A stretch of DNA of 64,000 nt from Otatea glauca (GCA_036346275.1 CM070723.1:47012743-47076742); one strand, 5' to 3'. Positions 1 to 13,684 are shown, numbered from the stretch's first letter. Translations and numbers: made by a program. Notes: generated by a model not told the origin, from the letters alone.

Positions 1-2
1 TT

Positions 3-197
3 TGCAAAACAAAAGCTGTTCTACTGATGGAAGTTTGTAAAGAGAGCATACCAAGCTTCCCCCTCACAAAAATCAGGCATCAAAGGTTCTTGGCAAAGAG
101 CTATGGGCAAGAGCTCCTTTCTTTAAGTAGTTGCTTTGCACAAGTTTGTAGTAGCATTCATTCTTTTCTTTTGTTTCCTATTTGTTGTATTGATTAG
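3..197 (+). other. Possible terminal coding exon of a gene entering from the left
   Basis: Frame 3 is open from the window edge to a TAG at 195-197, about 64 codons. Its first two thirds have the look of protein (mixed charged and hydrophobic residues around KIRHQRFLAKSYGQELL). The last third is hydrophobic and Cys/Ser-rich and may be only open untranslated sequence. No domain is recognised. It could be the 3' end of a host gene upstream of the window, or chance. Confidence 0.25.
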
Positions 198-2785
198 GAA
201 AGCAAATTGCAAGTTTGCTATAGAGGAACAGGTAAAGATAAGATGACCAATAATTTCCAGGCTTTGTATCTTATCTTGTGATCAGATGTGAAATCCATTG
301 TAGTTTGTGCCCTATCACGAAAGCAAAGTAGACCCACTTACTAAAGATGCTTTTGATTCGCCAATTAGTTTGCTCCACTTGTAAATAACCCTACCATTCG
401 CTAGCAACAAGAAAATTGTCTTGAGGAATCTATGAAAGCTTTTATAGTTTGATATATTTCGATTTCTTAACTCCCAGTTGATTGCTTTAAAACCAACTCA
501 AATTTCTTTTCAAGAACATGGAAACACTTTCCATCTACATACTTATTGTTACGAAAGACTTGTCATTGTTGTAATATCCATCCTTCTATACAAAAACCTA
601 CCGATGAATTTTCTGCAGTAAATCAGCAAGAAGCATGCATACAAACAAGACAAAAGGCAGAAGGAGAACTAAAGAAAGAAAGAAAAAGAACTTCCAAGGT
701 GCCAAAGCAGCCCGGATTCTCTCCAATTCATCCTTTTCCATCTTTTTTTCCTTCTCTGTTCTCTCTCTTCTTTTCTTGCAGGAGTATAATTTTGAACAAC
801 CAAAGGTGCCCCATGAATGAGGCCTAAATCAAAGCTGTGAGCATATTGATAAGAATCTGTGTCCTTGGTTAAAAGATTGTTGAAGTTGAAGATGATACGA
901 ATTCGTTTTCTACTCTATCTCAAATCTATTTCTACACAGAGTCTGCTATGTATTATTATAAATATATCCTTGTAACTTAAGACAAGAGCAAGAGCTTTAT
1001 TGTAATCATCTCCTCATATAATGATTGCCTTCGTACGTCCGTAATTTTCCTACAAGGATTTTCCACGTAAAAATTCGTGTCTCTTATTTTCTATTTTCTG
1101 AGTATTGTTTGCAACAAAGATGAACCTTCTTCTTGGGAGTTGGGACTTGGGACTAATCTATTCATTTCTTGACCAGTCTTCTTGTGTCCTGGACTGGGAA
1201 TAAGATGTGTACCAAATGCTTTTCTTCACTGTAACAGATGCAGACTAAAGTGGGGACAAATGTGTATCCGGTTTGTACAGCCAACTTAGAGCCAGTTTCG
1301 TTGCTCTCCTGAGTCCTGATCCATTTTACAACTTCATTTTTAATTTTTTGTTTTCTTACATTGGATCCAAGAAATAGTGGGGAATTGCAAACTTTTGCGA
1401 ACATGTACTGTCTTTTTCACAAGAGAGGGAAAATGAGTGCACCGCAGTTTTTGCACTGTTCAAATGTCAATGTATGTTACCAATATTCTTCATAGTTCAT
1501 AGTGCTTAATGTTAAAAGAAACTTTATTAGATGCACTGTACTTTAAAATTTTAAACACGCAACCCCACTGTCATGCGCATTCCATCAGGCCGTATGTACG
1601 GGCTAAGGAGTTGACGCACGCGGCAGCATTGTCTAGCAAGAGTCCAACATGTCCAGGAGGAATGTCAGGAGCAGTTCCGTTTTCGTGGTTTTCTACTGTA
1701 CCGTTCTTATTCAAAAACAGAAATCTAGCGATTTACCGATGGAATTTAAAAAAATTCGAAAAATTCAAAAAAATGAAGAAAAAAATTATGCGTTGAAAAC
1801 CGCCCAAAAACAGTTGAAAAACAGCGGTTTTCGCAAAAAATCGTTTTCCAAGAACGTTCAATTGGTCGGCTGGTTTACCGCGAAAATTGAGCGGTTTTTT
1901 GTTAAAACCCGCGGTTTTCGCGTATAGATTTAACCAAAATTCAAAAAATTTGAATTTAAAAACTTCGATTTTTCACAGTTTTCGAGCAGTTTCTCGCGAA
2001 AATCGCTACCACTGGGTTAGTGGTTTTCGGCTTCGAAACAAAATTGTGAACCCTGGTTAGGAGATAAAAGAGTCCAGGAGATAGGAAAGGTCTAGCCGTG
2101 TTAGGCGACATTGTGTATTAGAGTCAGCTTGGGCTAGCCGGTAAACATTCACCTGTTAAATTTAATATGAATAGTCTATTCTTTTTAATCTAATAAATCA
2201 GATTTGCTAATATTTATTTATACTTCCTCTTATAATATAGTAGTAGAAATATCTTTAACAAATTAATTGTTAAATTTAATTATACTACACACTATATACT
2301 ACTAATATAATGGAACGTAAAATTACGGTGATGCCTTAACGTGACCAGCTGGAGCATGAGCGCGCGCTTCGTAATTAGTACTACGTGCGTGCATGCGTGC
2401 ACGCGTTGCCTTGGTGGTAATAACTAATAAGATGTGCCTCTTATCCTTGTGATTAACTGCACTGCATCGTATTTCTGGCTCGTACGTGTTAAGATGTCAG
2501 ACGTCTCAGTTTGCATGGAATATGGAGTCTGAGTCGGCTCGTGTCCTAGTGTTTGGCTAAGCTTCGTCAAACTGGTGTCATTCTCATTTGAAACGTCCTT
2601 GATTAATTCTTAAGAAGTACGCTTTTTGTTATGAAGTCCTACAGGCTACAACTATGCATCCTGATCGATGTGTCTCGGTAAATAAACTAGTAAGTTCAAA
2701 AAAAAGTTTAACTACGCTTTAAAATAAATTAACAATGTAGTAAGTATATCTTTAGTTGACAAAAAACACCCTTTTTTCCGTTTTA
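198..2785. other. Spacer; AT-rich, partly repeat-like
   Basis: No supported gene. 200-1500 could include 3' untranslated sequence of a gene to the left. 1560-2060 is rich in the words CGGTTTTCG, CGCGAAAA and TTCAAAAAATT and resembles the end of a degenerate DNA transposon, but no paired terminal repeat could be fixed. 2340-2410 holds a short GTGC/ATGC-rich run. Short ORFs here show no family signature. Confidence 0.4.
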
Positions 2786-3042
2786 CTCCCTTTGGTCAAA
2801 ATAGTTGTTGTTTTGGATATAGGTACAGCTAAACTTTCGAAACTTTAACTATCAATATCTTTTTAAATATTTAAATTAGATACATGAAAATCATATTTGT
2901 AAATTTATCTCGAAAAGTACTTTCATAATATTATAATTTTATTGGATTTTATAAATATGTTATAATAGAAATTAGTTGTCAAAGCTATATTTTGGAGACC
3001 GTGTCGATGTCCAAAACGACAACTATTTGCGATCGAAGGGAG
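2786..3042. mobile_element. Stowaway-like MITE, copy 1
   Basis: The ends are CTCCCTTTGGTC and a complementary GATCGAAGGGAG, flanked on both sides by TA (2784-2785 and 3043-3044). Body words such as AGTTGTTGTTTTGGATAT near one end and CAAAACGACAACTATTTG near the other are shared with the copies at 39775, 41127 and 44896. At 257 bp with no ORF it fits a Stowaway (Tc1/mariner-type) MITE. Confidence 0.75.
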
Positions 3043-4690
3043 TAGTATATTTCTAATGATCCGACTAGCTCTCTTTTTTTAAAAAAATAAGACTCAGCTA
3101 GCATATATTTATTATGAACAAATTTAATGAAAATACTTTATGTCTGCCTGCATCTCTCGTGCTTTCCATTGTACCGGAAAGGAAAGAAAGAAAAATACCA
3201 TAACAAAAGCTTTACCAACCCGTAGCATGTACCGCTCCCCTCATTGGTGGACACAGGACATAAATTTAGAGAGTGCTAAACCAGTCTCCAAGTTCTAATC
3301 CTCTGGCCAGCTTCTATGACGACGATGTGATGACGCTCCACGATGAAAAGGAGATGCTAGAGCGATACCTATAATATATTCGGAGGTAGAGGGTACCTGG
3401 CCCCTGACCTTGGTCGGTCCGCCCCTGACTCCCCTGGAGCCTTTTCGTGGTAGCGTAGTAAAGCTCACACAGCGGGAAACTCTGCGTCATGCACACATCA
3501 TCACCATCACATCATCCATGGTCGCATGTGGTGTGACTGACGGGCGGGGCCCCACGGCCAGGTGGGCGTGTCACGAGCCTCGTACAACCAACACACCCGC
3601 ATAACAGGTTCTTGCGGAAATCTGAATGCCTCCTAGTCTCCTACTCTCTTAGGCTCCTTCAGTCCACATTCAGGAACAATTGCTTACCTGGACGCGGAGA
3701 AATGATCATCCCGTTCAGTGATATAAATAATTACTTGTATATGTCCTTTGAATTGCAAAATTTCACTTTTTTATCTCTTCATACGTATTATAATTTGCAT
3801 AAATAATAAATATTTTTTCTTTCCACTACATTTGTGTAAATAAAAGTTCTAAAAGTATAATTTTAAAAATTATTATTTTTGAAATGCATGGTAGTTTTTT
3901 TTAAAAAAAATATTTCTTTATTAGATTCTACATCAATCCTGATGAAGAATCGCCAATTTGATTCAGGAATTTACAACATTACAATCAGGCAGAGCCGCAA
4001 AGGACGCAAGGAATTTGCACAAGGGAACATTATTATTCAATTGAAGAATCGACCATGCATCATTACAACTAGGTAGAGCTACGCGTTACACCGTGTGAGG
4101 CGAAATTTGGTCTAAAGTTAAACACAATTTTCTAGGATCATGTAAACCGCAAGGTTTGTTTTGAACAAGAGCAGACAAAGGATCTAAATGTAATTTATGA
4201 AACCACAAGGACCTTTTTGCAAAAGAGCCAAGGAAAGGACCTAAACATAATTTTGGATTTTAAGGAGGGGCTTTCCGTAAAAAAACCTGAGCTGGCCCTC
4301 CCCTAACAAGGATTCTTGGCACTTTACAAATCGGGTTCCCTAAGAAAGGAATTTTTTTACAAATCTGATCCCTGTGAACGGAATTGCAAAAAACCTCTTT
4401 CCCAGCCGCAGAGAGCACGGAAGGTGACCTTCCGGTGCTTCATTGTCAGAAATAAGACTATTTTTGCAATTTCATTCCTAAAGAAACAAAAATTGCAGAA
4501 AAAAAAAGTCTAGAAAAGTGAAGAACTCGCAAATGGATCTCTCAGACAAAACACATGCTAAGTTCCGAGTCCAGGGATCCAGCGATCGCTCAAAATTATC
4601 TTCTGTTCGGTTCAAAATGCACATTATTTCTTCTTTCGATTTAATAACGCCATAAGACAACGTAGTAACATCTACTCATATAGCAGATAG
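3043..4690. other. Spacer 3' of the VAMP gene
   Basis: No gene is supported. 4080-4450 contains several imperfect direct copies of a motif around GGACCTAAACATAATTT. This is similar in wording to the tandem unit at 51210-51450, suggesting a shared old repeat. The rest is mixed-composition intergenic DNA. Confidence 0.4.
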
Positions 4691-4922
4691 AACGAGGGTT
4701 GCATACAAGCTATACATCAATAGCATCCAAAAATACCGACACTCCAACCCATAAACCCAGTCACTATCCAACAGCAATCGACCACGACATCAGGTATACT
4801 CGACCACCAAGAATAAGGGCGGGGCTCACAACTAACAGAACAAAAACCATATGGACTTTTTTTTTCGCCGGAAGTAGGCAGTATTATAGGGCAAGGTGAA
4901 CGCGGCGATCTGAAGTCCGCCC

Positions 4923-7900
4923 TCACTTGCATTTGAAGCCATGGCACACAGACAGGATGATGATGAGAATGAGCGCGATGATTATGCCCAGAACAATAAG
5001 CTTGATCTTCATGTTCTGTAGCCACATCTTTCTCCGCACCTTTGTACCCTGCTGTCTGAAATCTTGTGCCTGCAAACCGTAGATTTGAATTGTCTTTTGA
5101 CATACAGATGTTGGCATATAAGAATGAAGGCAGAATAATTAGCGGTTAAAAATACTGCAATGTATTGGTTTCTTAGATAATGCCAAGCCAGTGTTTTTTA
5201 AGTTCTTTCGCTATTTCTTTCCATTCAAAAAACAACTTAGACCCACAATTGCAATGTCACTAGTATTGTGGCATTATATATAGTACCATAGTACCGGTAA
5301 TTGTGGCAATACATAGGATGCAGCCAATAATCAGGCAGACTCCAAATACATCAGAATCATTAAAAAGGTATTTTGAACTCTATTTTAGTAAATTAGTTGC
5401 ATATCACCTTGGAAATCATAATGCAGTGTTTATACGTATATACACAATGCCGTCTACATGGAAGCTTAAAAGTTGCTAGTCACCTGACAGAAAGTTGTAG
5501 ATATATCAGACTGCACGATCTGTTATTCTGAGACAATCATGTGTGTCATGATATGAATGTTCCAACAAATTAAATTAACTCCATTCTAGCAATGAAGATG
5601 TTTCAACTAATCAAGCGATACCTGCTCTAGTAATAATGATGTTTCAACTAATGAAGCCATCCAGCCCATCCCTGTTCTAGTAATAATGATGTTTCAACCG
5701 ACAAAACCATCACAATTCTTATAATGATGCTTTGGGTGGATTGAATAGAACAAAGTAGTATAGACTTTTAGTGATCAATCGAATTCATTACAAACTAAAA
5801 TCAAGAGCATACCTGTAATCTCATGGGGATATATCCATGCTAACTTGTATCAGTACTTTCTATTCAACATACTCATTGTTCAAAAATTTCAGGGATGATA
5901 AAAAGATTTCAAGTAAAATTCCTTTGGTGCTATGCAATACCTCCATGCAAAATAAATAGTCGCTAAAGAGATTAAGTGAATGCATTAAGACCTGAGAACG
6001 CAGGTTTTCAGTCTTGTCGACGAGCAGTTCAATCTTCTCACCACGGTCAAGAACCTGAATTTCAAAATTGTAATACATTATCAGAATAACCTTTGAAAAG
6101 TATTGTTATTTTCAAACAGCATAATGCGTAGAGCTTCCTTTGGAAAGGGTTAATAATTAATATGGTACCTTCTCAATATTTTCCATCATAACTCCTTTGA
6201 CTTCAGAGACTTGGGCTTTCACCTTGGCAAGCTTGCTGATCTCCTCAGGGTGGTCCACACAATACTGCATGTGCTCTTTAAGTTTTGATCTTTAAATAGT
6301 AGAGACAAACAAATGTTACTCAAGTGGGACAGCCAGATAGGGGGTACCATATCTAGCTCAAACGTCATACAAGCAGCAAAAAGAACATACCCAAACTCTC
6401 GGTTGAGGCTGTTTGCTGCAGCAGTGGCTGCCTTCCCACCACCATATCTTTTGGTGAAATCATCCTTAACTCTGTCCATGAAAGCAATGGGGATTTGCCG
6501 CCCAACTGATTCAACAGCAACTACACAGTATGCTGAAGAAAAGGAAATGTCGTTTATTCTCAATGCATATTAAGAGTATTGGTCCTTAGAAAAAGGAAAC
6601 ATTAAAGCACAAAAAATGGCACAGTAATCTATGAAGATTTTTCACAATGGCAGATCAGAAAATCCAAACGATGTTAAGTTAACCTAAGAATTCAGTCATA
6701 GTTCAAAAGATAGAACTTTTTAACCTTATGTAGTCAATTTTGAGGCTGCTGAATCCTTGTGGATACATATTCCTTTCTCAAAAAAGGGGTAGGTATTACC
6801 CTCACTCACTAGTTTGCCACCAGCAAAAAAACATTTTGGCCTTTGCAACCCCCACTTCATTGTTTCCTGCAATCTCATTCTCCTTAATGCCGACCATCCA
6901 TTGCTCAATCATGCATTTTACAGCCTAACTCATGGAAAAAATTACAAATGTTTCATGGAGGACATAGTGTTACTCACAGCAAGCTCCTCTTGTGTTATAG
7001 CTTGCCTTATTTGTTCTGAAACAACGCAATCCATTAAAACGGGAACTTACAGCGTATTTGGAATCTAAGAACCTAACATTACAGCATTTATTACATAGCA
7101 CAATGCAACCTCTTCTATCAACCAAAGTACCAAATGGGAAAGCAATTGAGCTATATAATCATAACAAAGACTAACACTAACCAGATCACGAAGCGGGTAC
7201 CACTTATAAACAGACAAAGCATAATAGCAGAAATAATCGTCACACCATTTCATCCCGATACTGCAATCGGTGTGCCATCCATACGTACGTCAGAACAACG
7301 CATCCACCCTGCAAAAGCACACAGAACCCCCCAACCCCCCCCCCCCCCCCCAACACACCCACCCACCCACCCACCCACGCACGAAACAAATCCCCGGTCT
7401 GATAAGGTTCCCTAAAATTAACGGCGATCGGTGCCTCGAGCATCGAAGATATTCAAAACAAACACCCCTCCAAATGCAACGCGCCTATATTTTTCGACTA
7501 CCAACAAGCAAGCATACATGGAAATATCCGGGCATCCCTAAAAATAGCCAATTCCTACACCTCGTCTCCCTCCTAAGCATATCTCAATTCGAACTGAAGC
7601 CTACACAGCTACCTCTTGCTAACAACAAATCGCAGAGCGCAACTCAGATTAGAGACGGCGCAAGCCGCGAATCCAACTACTTGAGGTGAACCTAACGACG
7701 CAGATCGAGCAAAACCGCGAGATCTACACGCAAAGGAGCAGATCCAGGCAGATCGGTGCAAGGCCGGCACCCAATCGCGCGGGCCGAGGAGGGGATCGAT
7801 CGGATCGAGGGGGAAGGGGGGGACTCACTGAATCCGTCCTCGACGAGGTAGTTGAAGGTGTGGCCGTCGCAGTTGTAGGTGAACTTGTTGTTGCTGGCGG

Positions 7901-8018
7901 GGAGCTTCTGGAGGCACTGGGCAGCGATGGTGGTGAAGTTGCCGGTGAACTCGGTGTACTCCGCCAGCACCACCGTGCCGCGCGCCACGAACGCGTAGAT
8001 CAGCGACTGCTGCCCCAT
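4923..8018 (-). CDS. VAMP72-type longin R-SNARE (vesicle-associated membrane protein)
   Basis: Five coding exons on the minus strand: 8018-7829, 6532-6391, 6289-6169, 6054-5992 and 5069-4923. They join in frame to 220 residues, the usual VAMP721/722 length. The N-terminal longin domain begins [20 protein letters not shown] and covers about residues 1-120. The R-SNARE helix follows (about 125-185), with the zero-layer Arg in [11 protein letters not shown] at residue 155. After a basic stretch with RRKMW, a single membrane anchor (about 195-214, [17 protein letters not shown]) leads to a short tail ending FKCK. Proteins of this group sit on post-Golgi vesicles and pair with Qa/Qbc SNAREs at the plasma membrane for secretion and cell-plate growth. 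Intron lengths are 1296, 101, 114 and 922 bp. The donor after exon 4 is GTCTTA, weak but GT; reading it as spliced keeps the SQ-AQDF frame. The gene appears intact. Confidence 0.95.
7326..7380. repeat. Poly-C / (CCCA)n microsatellite in VAMP intron 1
   Basis: A long C homopolymer is followed by about six CCCA units. It lies inside the first intron of the minus-strand VAMP gene, so the transcript would carry G-tract/TGGG repeats. Confidence 0.9.
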
Positions 8019-8590
8019 GGCCTCTTCTCTCGCCTGCTGGCCTCGACTCCTATCTCACTCTCTCTCTCTCCCTCCGCCGCCAAAAGCTACCGCTGGTGGG
8101 GTGGTGGAGATCGCCGGAGATGGGATGGCGAGGCAGGTGGAGAAGGTGAAGGGGAGAGAGAGGAAAGGGAGGACGGGAATTGCTAGGCGAGGTGGGCGTG
8201 GTAAAGAGGAGAGAAATCAAATTCGATGTGAGCTTTTGCGCCTGGGTCCTCGGCGGGTCGCGCTATTTCCGGGTAAGCCCCTGCCTTACTGGTTTTGTCA
8301 TTTGTGATCTTTGACACGGTGACACTTAACTTATCCACTCGTCGCCAATTGCTACGTGTAGTATCATCGTACGAACTACGTACATGGCCTTGAGTTGAGT
8401 TATGACCACGAAACTCGCAACTTTTGCGTCAGTTCATTTCTAAACTCTAAAATAGTTTAAATTGAAACCTCGAATTAACAAAACTATTTATTTTATCGTG
8501 TCAACCCAAATCAAGATAGCTTTGATATGACATGGCTTGCATGTAAACAGAGAAACATAGAGAGATCGAGAGGAAGCAGGGAGCGGCAGC
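8019..8590. promoter_or_regulatory. 5' flank and likely 5' UTR/promoter of the VAMP gene
   Basis: This is the sequence upstream of the minus-strand ATG at 8018. A CT-rich tract at about 8048-8078 would be a GA-rich leader in the transcript, a common feature of grass 5' UTRs. No clear TATA box was found. GC content drops sharply beyond about 8300, probably marking the edge of the gene. Confidence 0.4.
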
Positions 8591-9352
8591 TAGAGATGAA
8601 AACGGATCATATTAGTTTTCGATCGATTCGAACAATTTTCGGATAGAATTCTGTCGGATTAGATATTTGTTGGATAGTATCAGATTGGAAACGAATGCAG
8701 ATTTTTTTGTCGTATACGGATTCGGTAGCTCACTATCCGTCGGATACGAATACAGATATGGATAATCTAGATATTTAAGGAGTAGATTATCCGGATATAC
8801 ACGTGGGCTGGGCTAAGGCTACTCTTTTGGTTCAAAAATTTTCCGAATTTTAAAATCGTTTTCTAATTTAATTAATCAAATTTCAATTGGGAAAATTTCT
8901 GATAAAATTTAACATTTAAAATTTTTAATTTTATTATTTTATTGGCTTTTAAATTTTTTCAAAAATTCAAATATTGCTGTCCTTAATAGGAAAATATTCA
9001 AATAAGTAGATAAAAATGCATGAAAACTCATAAATACATAATTTATTATTTTAAACATAATTCAATAAAGAATAAAAATTTTGGGTCATTACATGATCTT
9101 CATGAATGTTTGGAGCAAATAAACTAGTTTTTTTTTATTTTATGCGTACTATTTAAATGGCTTTCATGTTCTGATAAATATATGTAACCGTATTCATTTC
9201 GATTCATATTCGCTCCGTATCTGTATTCGACATTATTTGTATTCGTATTCATGTTCGGGTTATCTGTATTTATATCTGCATCCGAGAAAAAAATATGAAA
9301 ACAAATATAGCAGAGCCATTATCTATCCGTATTCGATCCATTTTCATCCTTA
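8591..9352. mobile_element. hAT-like non-autonomous DNA transposon
   Basis: The left end is TAGAGATGAAAACGGAT and the right end is the near complement ATCCATTTTCATCCTTA. Both fit the hAT terminal pattern TA(A/G)NG. The subterminal parts are full of CGGATA/TATCCG words in both orientations, typical of hAT transposase-binding regions. There is no transposase ORF, and the middle is very AT-rich. No clean 8-bp target duplication is visible, so the insertion is old or the end call is off by a few bases. Confidence 0.6.
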
Positions 9353-10660
9353 GCTGTGGTGCGGGAGACATGACCGATAGGCAAAACAGATCGTCATGAT
9401 CTCAGGGAAGCGATGGGAGGCGACGACGCTGGCGGTGTCGGGGTGATGACTATGAAGTGCACTCGAGGGGGGTCCAATCGTGTGGTTGGCGCAGTCGGGG
9501 ATGGCTAGAGGTGGTGGGGTGATGGTAACCGACGCTGGAGAAGGTAGCGCAAAGACATTTATCCACGATGATGCAATAACCAAGTTGGCATGCAAAAGAG
9601 TTAGAGGATGTGATAGAGACACTACTAATGCAAAGAATTGCGGAGAAACTCACCAGGGACAAAAAAACAGCGACGACGGCGGTTTGAACAGAGTCGGGGA
9701 ACACGGCAAAATCTTGACGCAAAGCTACGAGATAGATCAAATCAACTGATGGGAAATTATCACAAAATGCTAAAACATAAGGAAGGAAATCACTGGAGAG
9801 GCAGTACAGGTCAACAAGCGGGGCGGCCAACGGTAGCATCATGAACAGAGGAAGGCTAGGAAGCCACAACTTTCGACAATGATGTGTACTTGGGCATGCG
9901 CACCGACACCGGTAGGGTCATTCTGGGTATCACCGATGACCAGAGTGGGGAGAGGTGCGTGGTAGGGACTCAAGGTTGGTCTAGAAGACCGGTGGTGTGG
10001 ATAGGGAAGGGGAGGGGCAGGGCGTGGCCGTCAACAGCGTTAGGTAAGAAGGAGGAGAACTGGTGTGAAGATAGGAAGGGGAAGGAGCAACGGAAAAAGG
10101 AGGGGAGTGGCGTGACATGAGAAGAAAGAGAACAGAGAGAGGGAGATAGAGAAGGAAGAAGATGAAGTGGAAGATGGATGATGTGGCAAACATGTTGGAT
10201 GAGTTGGCAGTCCGACCATTGTCACGTCAATGTTCACACGTGAAAACCATTGACATGTGACATCAAAACCGAACTATACTACAGGAAGGGGGTGAAGTGA
10301 GCAGTTTTAATACTTCAAAGTTGTGTTGTAGACAATTATCAAGTTTAGTGTTGGAAGTCGAATCAAGACCAGAGTTCAGTGTTGTACATTGGACTTATTC
10401 CAATCCATAAAGCATGCAAACATCGGTGGTATTGACCATGTTTTGCATGGTTATTTGATTTGTTTTTCATTTTCCTTGTGGACAAAAATAGAGACATTTC
10501 AAAAAAGTGGGAAAATCCGTGTACAAAATAATAGCTGCATACAGAATACTAGCTGCAAAAAGAGCAACATAGGAACGGTGCTTAGGATTTAATCTAGGGG
10601 GAAGATCGTAATTGTCAGGCCTTTTGGAAGTAATGATATCCAATTTCCTCCATCCATAAT
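9353..10660. other. GC-mixed repetitive-looking spacer without a supported gene
   Basis: Open frames of up to 139 codons exist on the minus strand (9450-9869), but they are low-complexity and match no domain I recognise. The purine-rich stretch at 10050-10170 and the following text look like a degenerate transposon end. Nothing here is called as a gene. Confidence 0.4.
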
Positions 10661-13159
10661 TGTAATGTCCTAAAATTTCAAAATCTATGTAATTATTTTG
10701 GAAATCATCATTTTTGCTTTTTCATGTATTTTCAAAAATTTTCTGCACTAAAGAAAAGGTTTTCTTATTTTCCAACTACTGAAAAATAATTTCTGTAATT
10801 AATTAAAACATTATCATAGCTTGGAAATAATTTGTGTGAGTTTAAATAATCTAAGGAGCCTCCCAAAAAATCATAATTTTTAGAGCTGGATTGGTAATTT
10901 TAAAAATTAAAACTTAGTTTCTGCGGTTAAATCAATTCAAAAAATGATTAAAATCTCATCCTTGTTCTTGGGCTGGGTCTCCACTTTTCTCTCGGCCCAT
11001 TCCTGTTTTGGCCCAAAACTGGCCCGTGTACCGTGCCCAACAGAGCCGCCACCCTTTCTTTGTTTTCCCCCACACGAAAGCGCGTTTTCCCCCAAGCAAT
11101 CTCCTTTCTTGTTGCCCTCCTATAGCCTTTGACAGCCAGAGCACATGCGCAGGTGTCGTCTCCCACCTCTTGCCATGCCATTGGAGGCAGCCTAAGCACA
11201 CTATAGAGCTACAGTTGTCGGTTTATTTGACCTTTGCGAGCGTGTTCCCATGAAGCACACATTGTCCCCTCCAAGCCGAGCTCAATGTCCGCCTAAAGCC
11301 ACCACCACACACTTTCTCCTTGTTTTCTTGAGTTGTACCATGAGATATTGATGAGTGTAGTGCCTTCATATCACTATTTAAGGCCAAGTTGAGCGCGTCG
11401 ATGTTCCTCCCTAAGTTTGTCATCTCCATTTTACATATTCCCACCGAGTTCTCTCATTTGGTCCACCCGAAAACACCACCTTCATCTTTGGCTCTGGCGC
11501 GCACCTGCCACCATTCCCAATGAGCTCATGTCTCGACGCATGCACCACTTGACATTGTTTTGTTCACTCTCATACTCCTCACTCTATTTATTGGTCTTTA
11601 TAGTGAACCGCCATATTCAGACCTTCTCCCTCCGCTCCGACCATCCTCAAGTGAGCTTCTACCTTGGCCATAGGCCTTTATAGCACTGTCTAGCCCTACC
11701 GAATGTCATGGTACCCTACGTTTTAGCTTGTTCTCACCGTGGAATGCCACCGCCTTGAAGGCATCACCGTCACCCTTGCTCGCTGACGACCCCCACTCCA
11801 AACCCTCTCCAACGTTAGTAACCTCGTCGGCATGTTCGTGGCGAGCCACTAAATCTTACACACTGCTTAGCTCTACTTGTTGTGGTTGTTTGGATTGTCG
11901 CTGCAGCTGCCCTATTCTGCACTACCGCAAAAGCTTGCTGTGGTTGCTGCTCCAGTGACCATAGGGCCTCAAGCCACCTCCCAAGGCTTCACCTCACTCT
12001 CAGGTTCCCATCTCATGCACCCTCTTGGCCTTAGAGTTGTTGTAGCGCCAACGACATGCTCACCAAGCCATCCATGTCGCACGCAGCACTGTGCTCTACA
12101 CAGTAGCTGAATTAGACTAGGGTAATGATGTCATTAGGACTTAGTAGTTTAATTAATCTTAGGTTAGTATTAAAGTGTCACTTATACATGGCACCGATTA
12201 AATTAAATAGCCATATTTGTATTAAAATCACGATTAAGGCATTGTATCACTAACATGTGGGCTCTGCATAGTGGATTAACCTCACCTGCCAGTTGGATGA
12301 TGCGATAAAGTCTTATGTTCCAATAGAAATGAAAATCATGCACAGTACTATCTCTTTTTATATGATTTTCTCTCCCATCAAAACTCTGAATGCTCATAAC
12401 TTTTGCATATGAATTCCAAATGAGTGAAACTTGTTTCTATTTTTTTAAAATCGTAAACTTACATAATTTGAAAAATATTTGAATTTTATCTCTGTTTGAA
12501 GTTATTTGTGTTTATGGGCTTTTCTCGTTAGATACCGATGTGTCAGAAACTTTTAAAGTTAGTCCATAAGAAGAACTTATGTTCAACAAGTAAAGCAAGC
12601 ACCCCCATTTGACCATGTTGATCTCATATGTTAATATTATGTATTTTGTTTGATCAAACTATTATGCATGCAACTATTCTGGTTAAATTGCTATGATGTG
12701 TTTATGAATTAGTTAATGCATACTTTCGCATTACCCTTCCCTTGGAAATTGAATATCTTTGCTGTTATAACCTTAGGAATATTATCCATTGTCACTAGAA
12801 ATATTGGTTGAAATTATAGAGTGGTATATATGGCATATGCTTAACCATACTTAGATTAATAATAGTCAACTTAGTAAAATATTATTTTGGACTACCGTTA
12901 AATGTTTAGCAAATCTGGGCAGAGGTGTCACCTCTTAATATTTTGGTTAGCAAAATAAAACTAAAAATGATTTAGACTTAGGCGAGTGTTTTGTAGAGAC
13001 CGAGAACTAGGTTTGTGGTAGTCTTACTCGAGTCACTTAAGAACCGAACTTGGTGCCGTTGACCCAAACTTATCATACAACCACTTGCCCCATAAATGGG
13101 GTGGGTCCTAGTTGAATAATTTACAAAGTCTCAACTTTGGTTTTGTTATGTGTTGAATG

Positions 13160-13684
13160 TGAGTGCCGGTCATACATATAATTTCTGCATGATGCAAGAG
13201 GGGCTTCCGACTAGGTAGATAGAACCATTCGGCGGTGAAACATTAGCGGGTGGAATCGGGTTGGGATGGAGCATTGTAAAAGCTTTTCATAATCTCTCAC
13301 CTCACACCAAATGCGACCGATTATTTTTCTAAATGGGTCGAGACAATCCTGCTTAAAAGGGTTACAAGTGTTGAAACTGTCAGATTTGTCACAGAACATA
13401 TTGTCCATCGATTTGGAATTTCACAAACTATTACGACCGATCAGGGCACTGTATTTATGTCCGATGAGTTTCAAAGTTTTGGCAGAAGTTTGGGTATGAA
13501 GTTGTTGAATTCAACACCTTATTATGCTCAAGCTAATGGTCAAGCCGAGTCATCAAATAAAACGTTGATCAAGTTAATCAAGAGGAAAATTGAAGAAAAA
13601 TCAAGGAATTAGCATGTAATGTTATCAGAGTCATTATGGGCCTATCGGATTGCATACCATGGTGCAACAAAATTATCACCATAC
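13160..13684 (+). pseudogene. Integrase fragment, copy A (Ty3/gypsy)
   Basis: This part of a gypsy integrase reads ATDYFSKWVE, then TTDQGTVF, then GQAESSNKT, so all three catalytic acidic residues (D, D, E) are visible. An in-frame TAG replaces the Trp codon in the segment EEKSRN at about 13610. Upstream of ATDYF, small deletions break the frame. It is cut at 13684 by another element; its continuation is 29071-29202. It is about 97% like copy B by eye. Confidence 0.85.
13680..13684 (+). repeat. Target-site duplication CATAC, left
   Basis: CATAC precedes the TG of the left LTR and is repeated at 29071-29075 after the CA of the right LTR. Removing the element restores a sequence matching the intact copy at about 29725 (ATCACCATACCAATTGGT). 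Confidence 0.9.

Noticed and set aside
7134..8307. Plus-strand frames over the VAMP first exon and intron 1
   Set aside because: They are shadows of the minus-strand gene and of the poly-C microsatellite.
9450..9869. 139-codon minus-strand frame, hydrophobic
   Set aside because: No recognisable domain. The setting looks like repetitive spacer, with no splice or promoter evidence.
10656..10660. ATAAT as a target duplication for the outer LTR
   Set aside because: The right flank at 33874-33878 is AACAA, so no duplication can be claimed.
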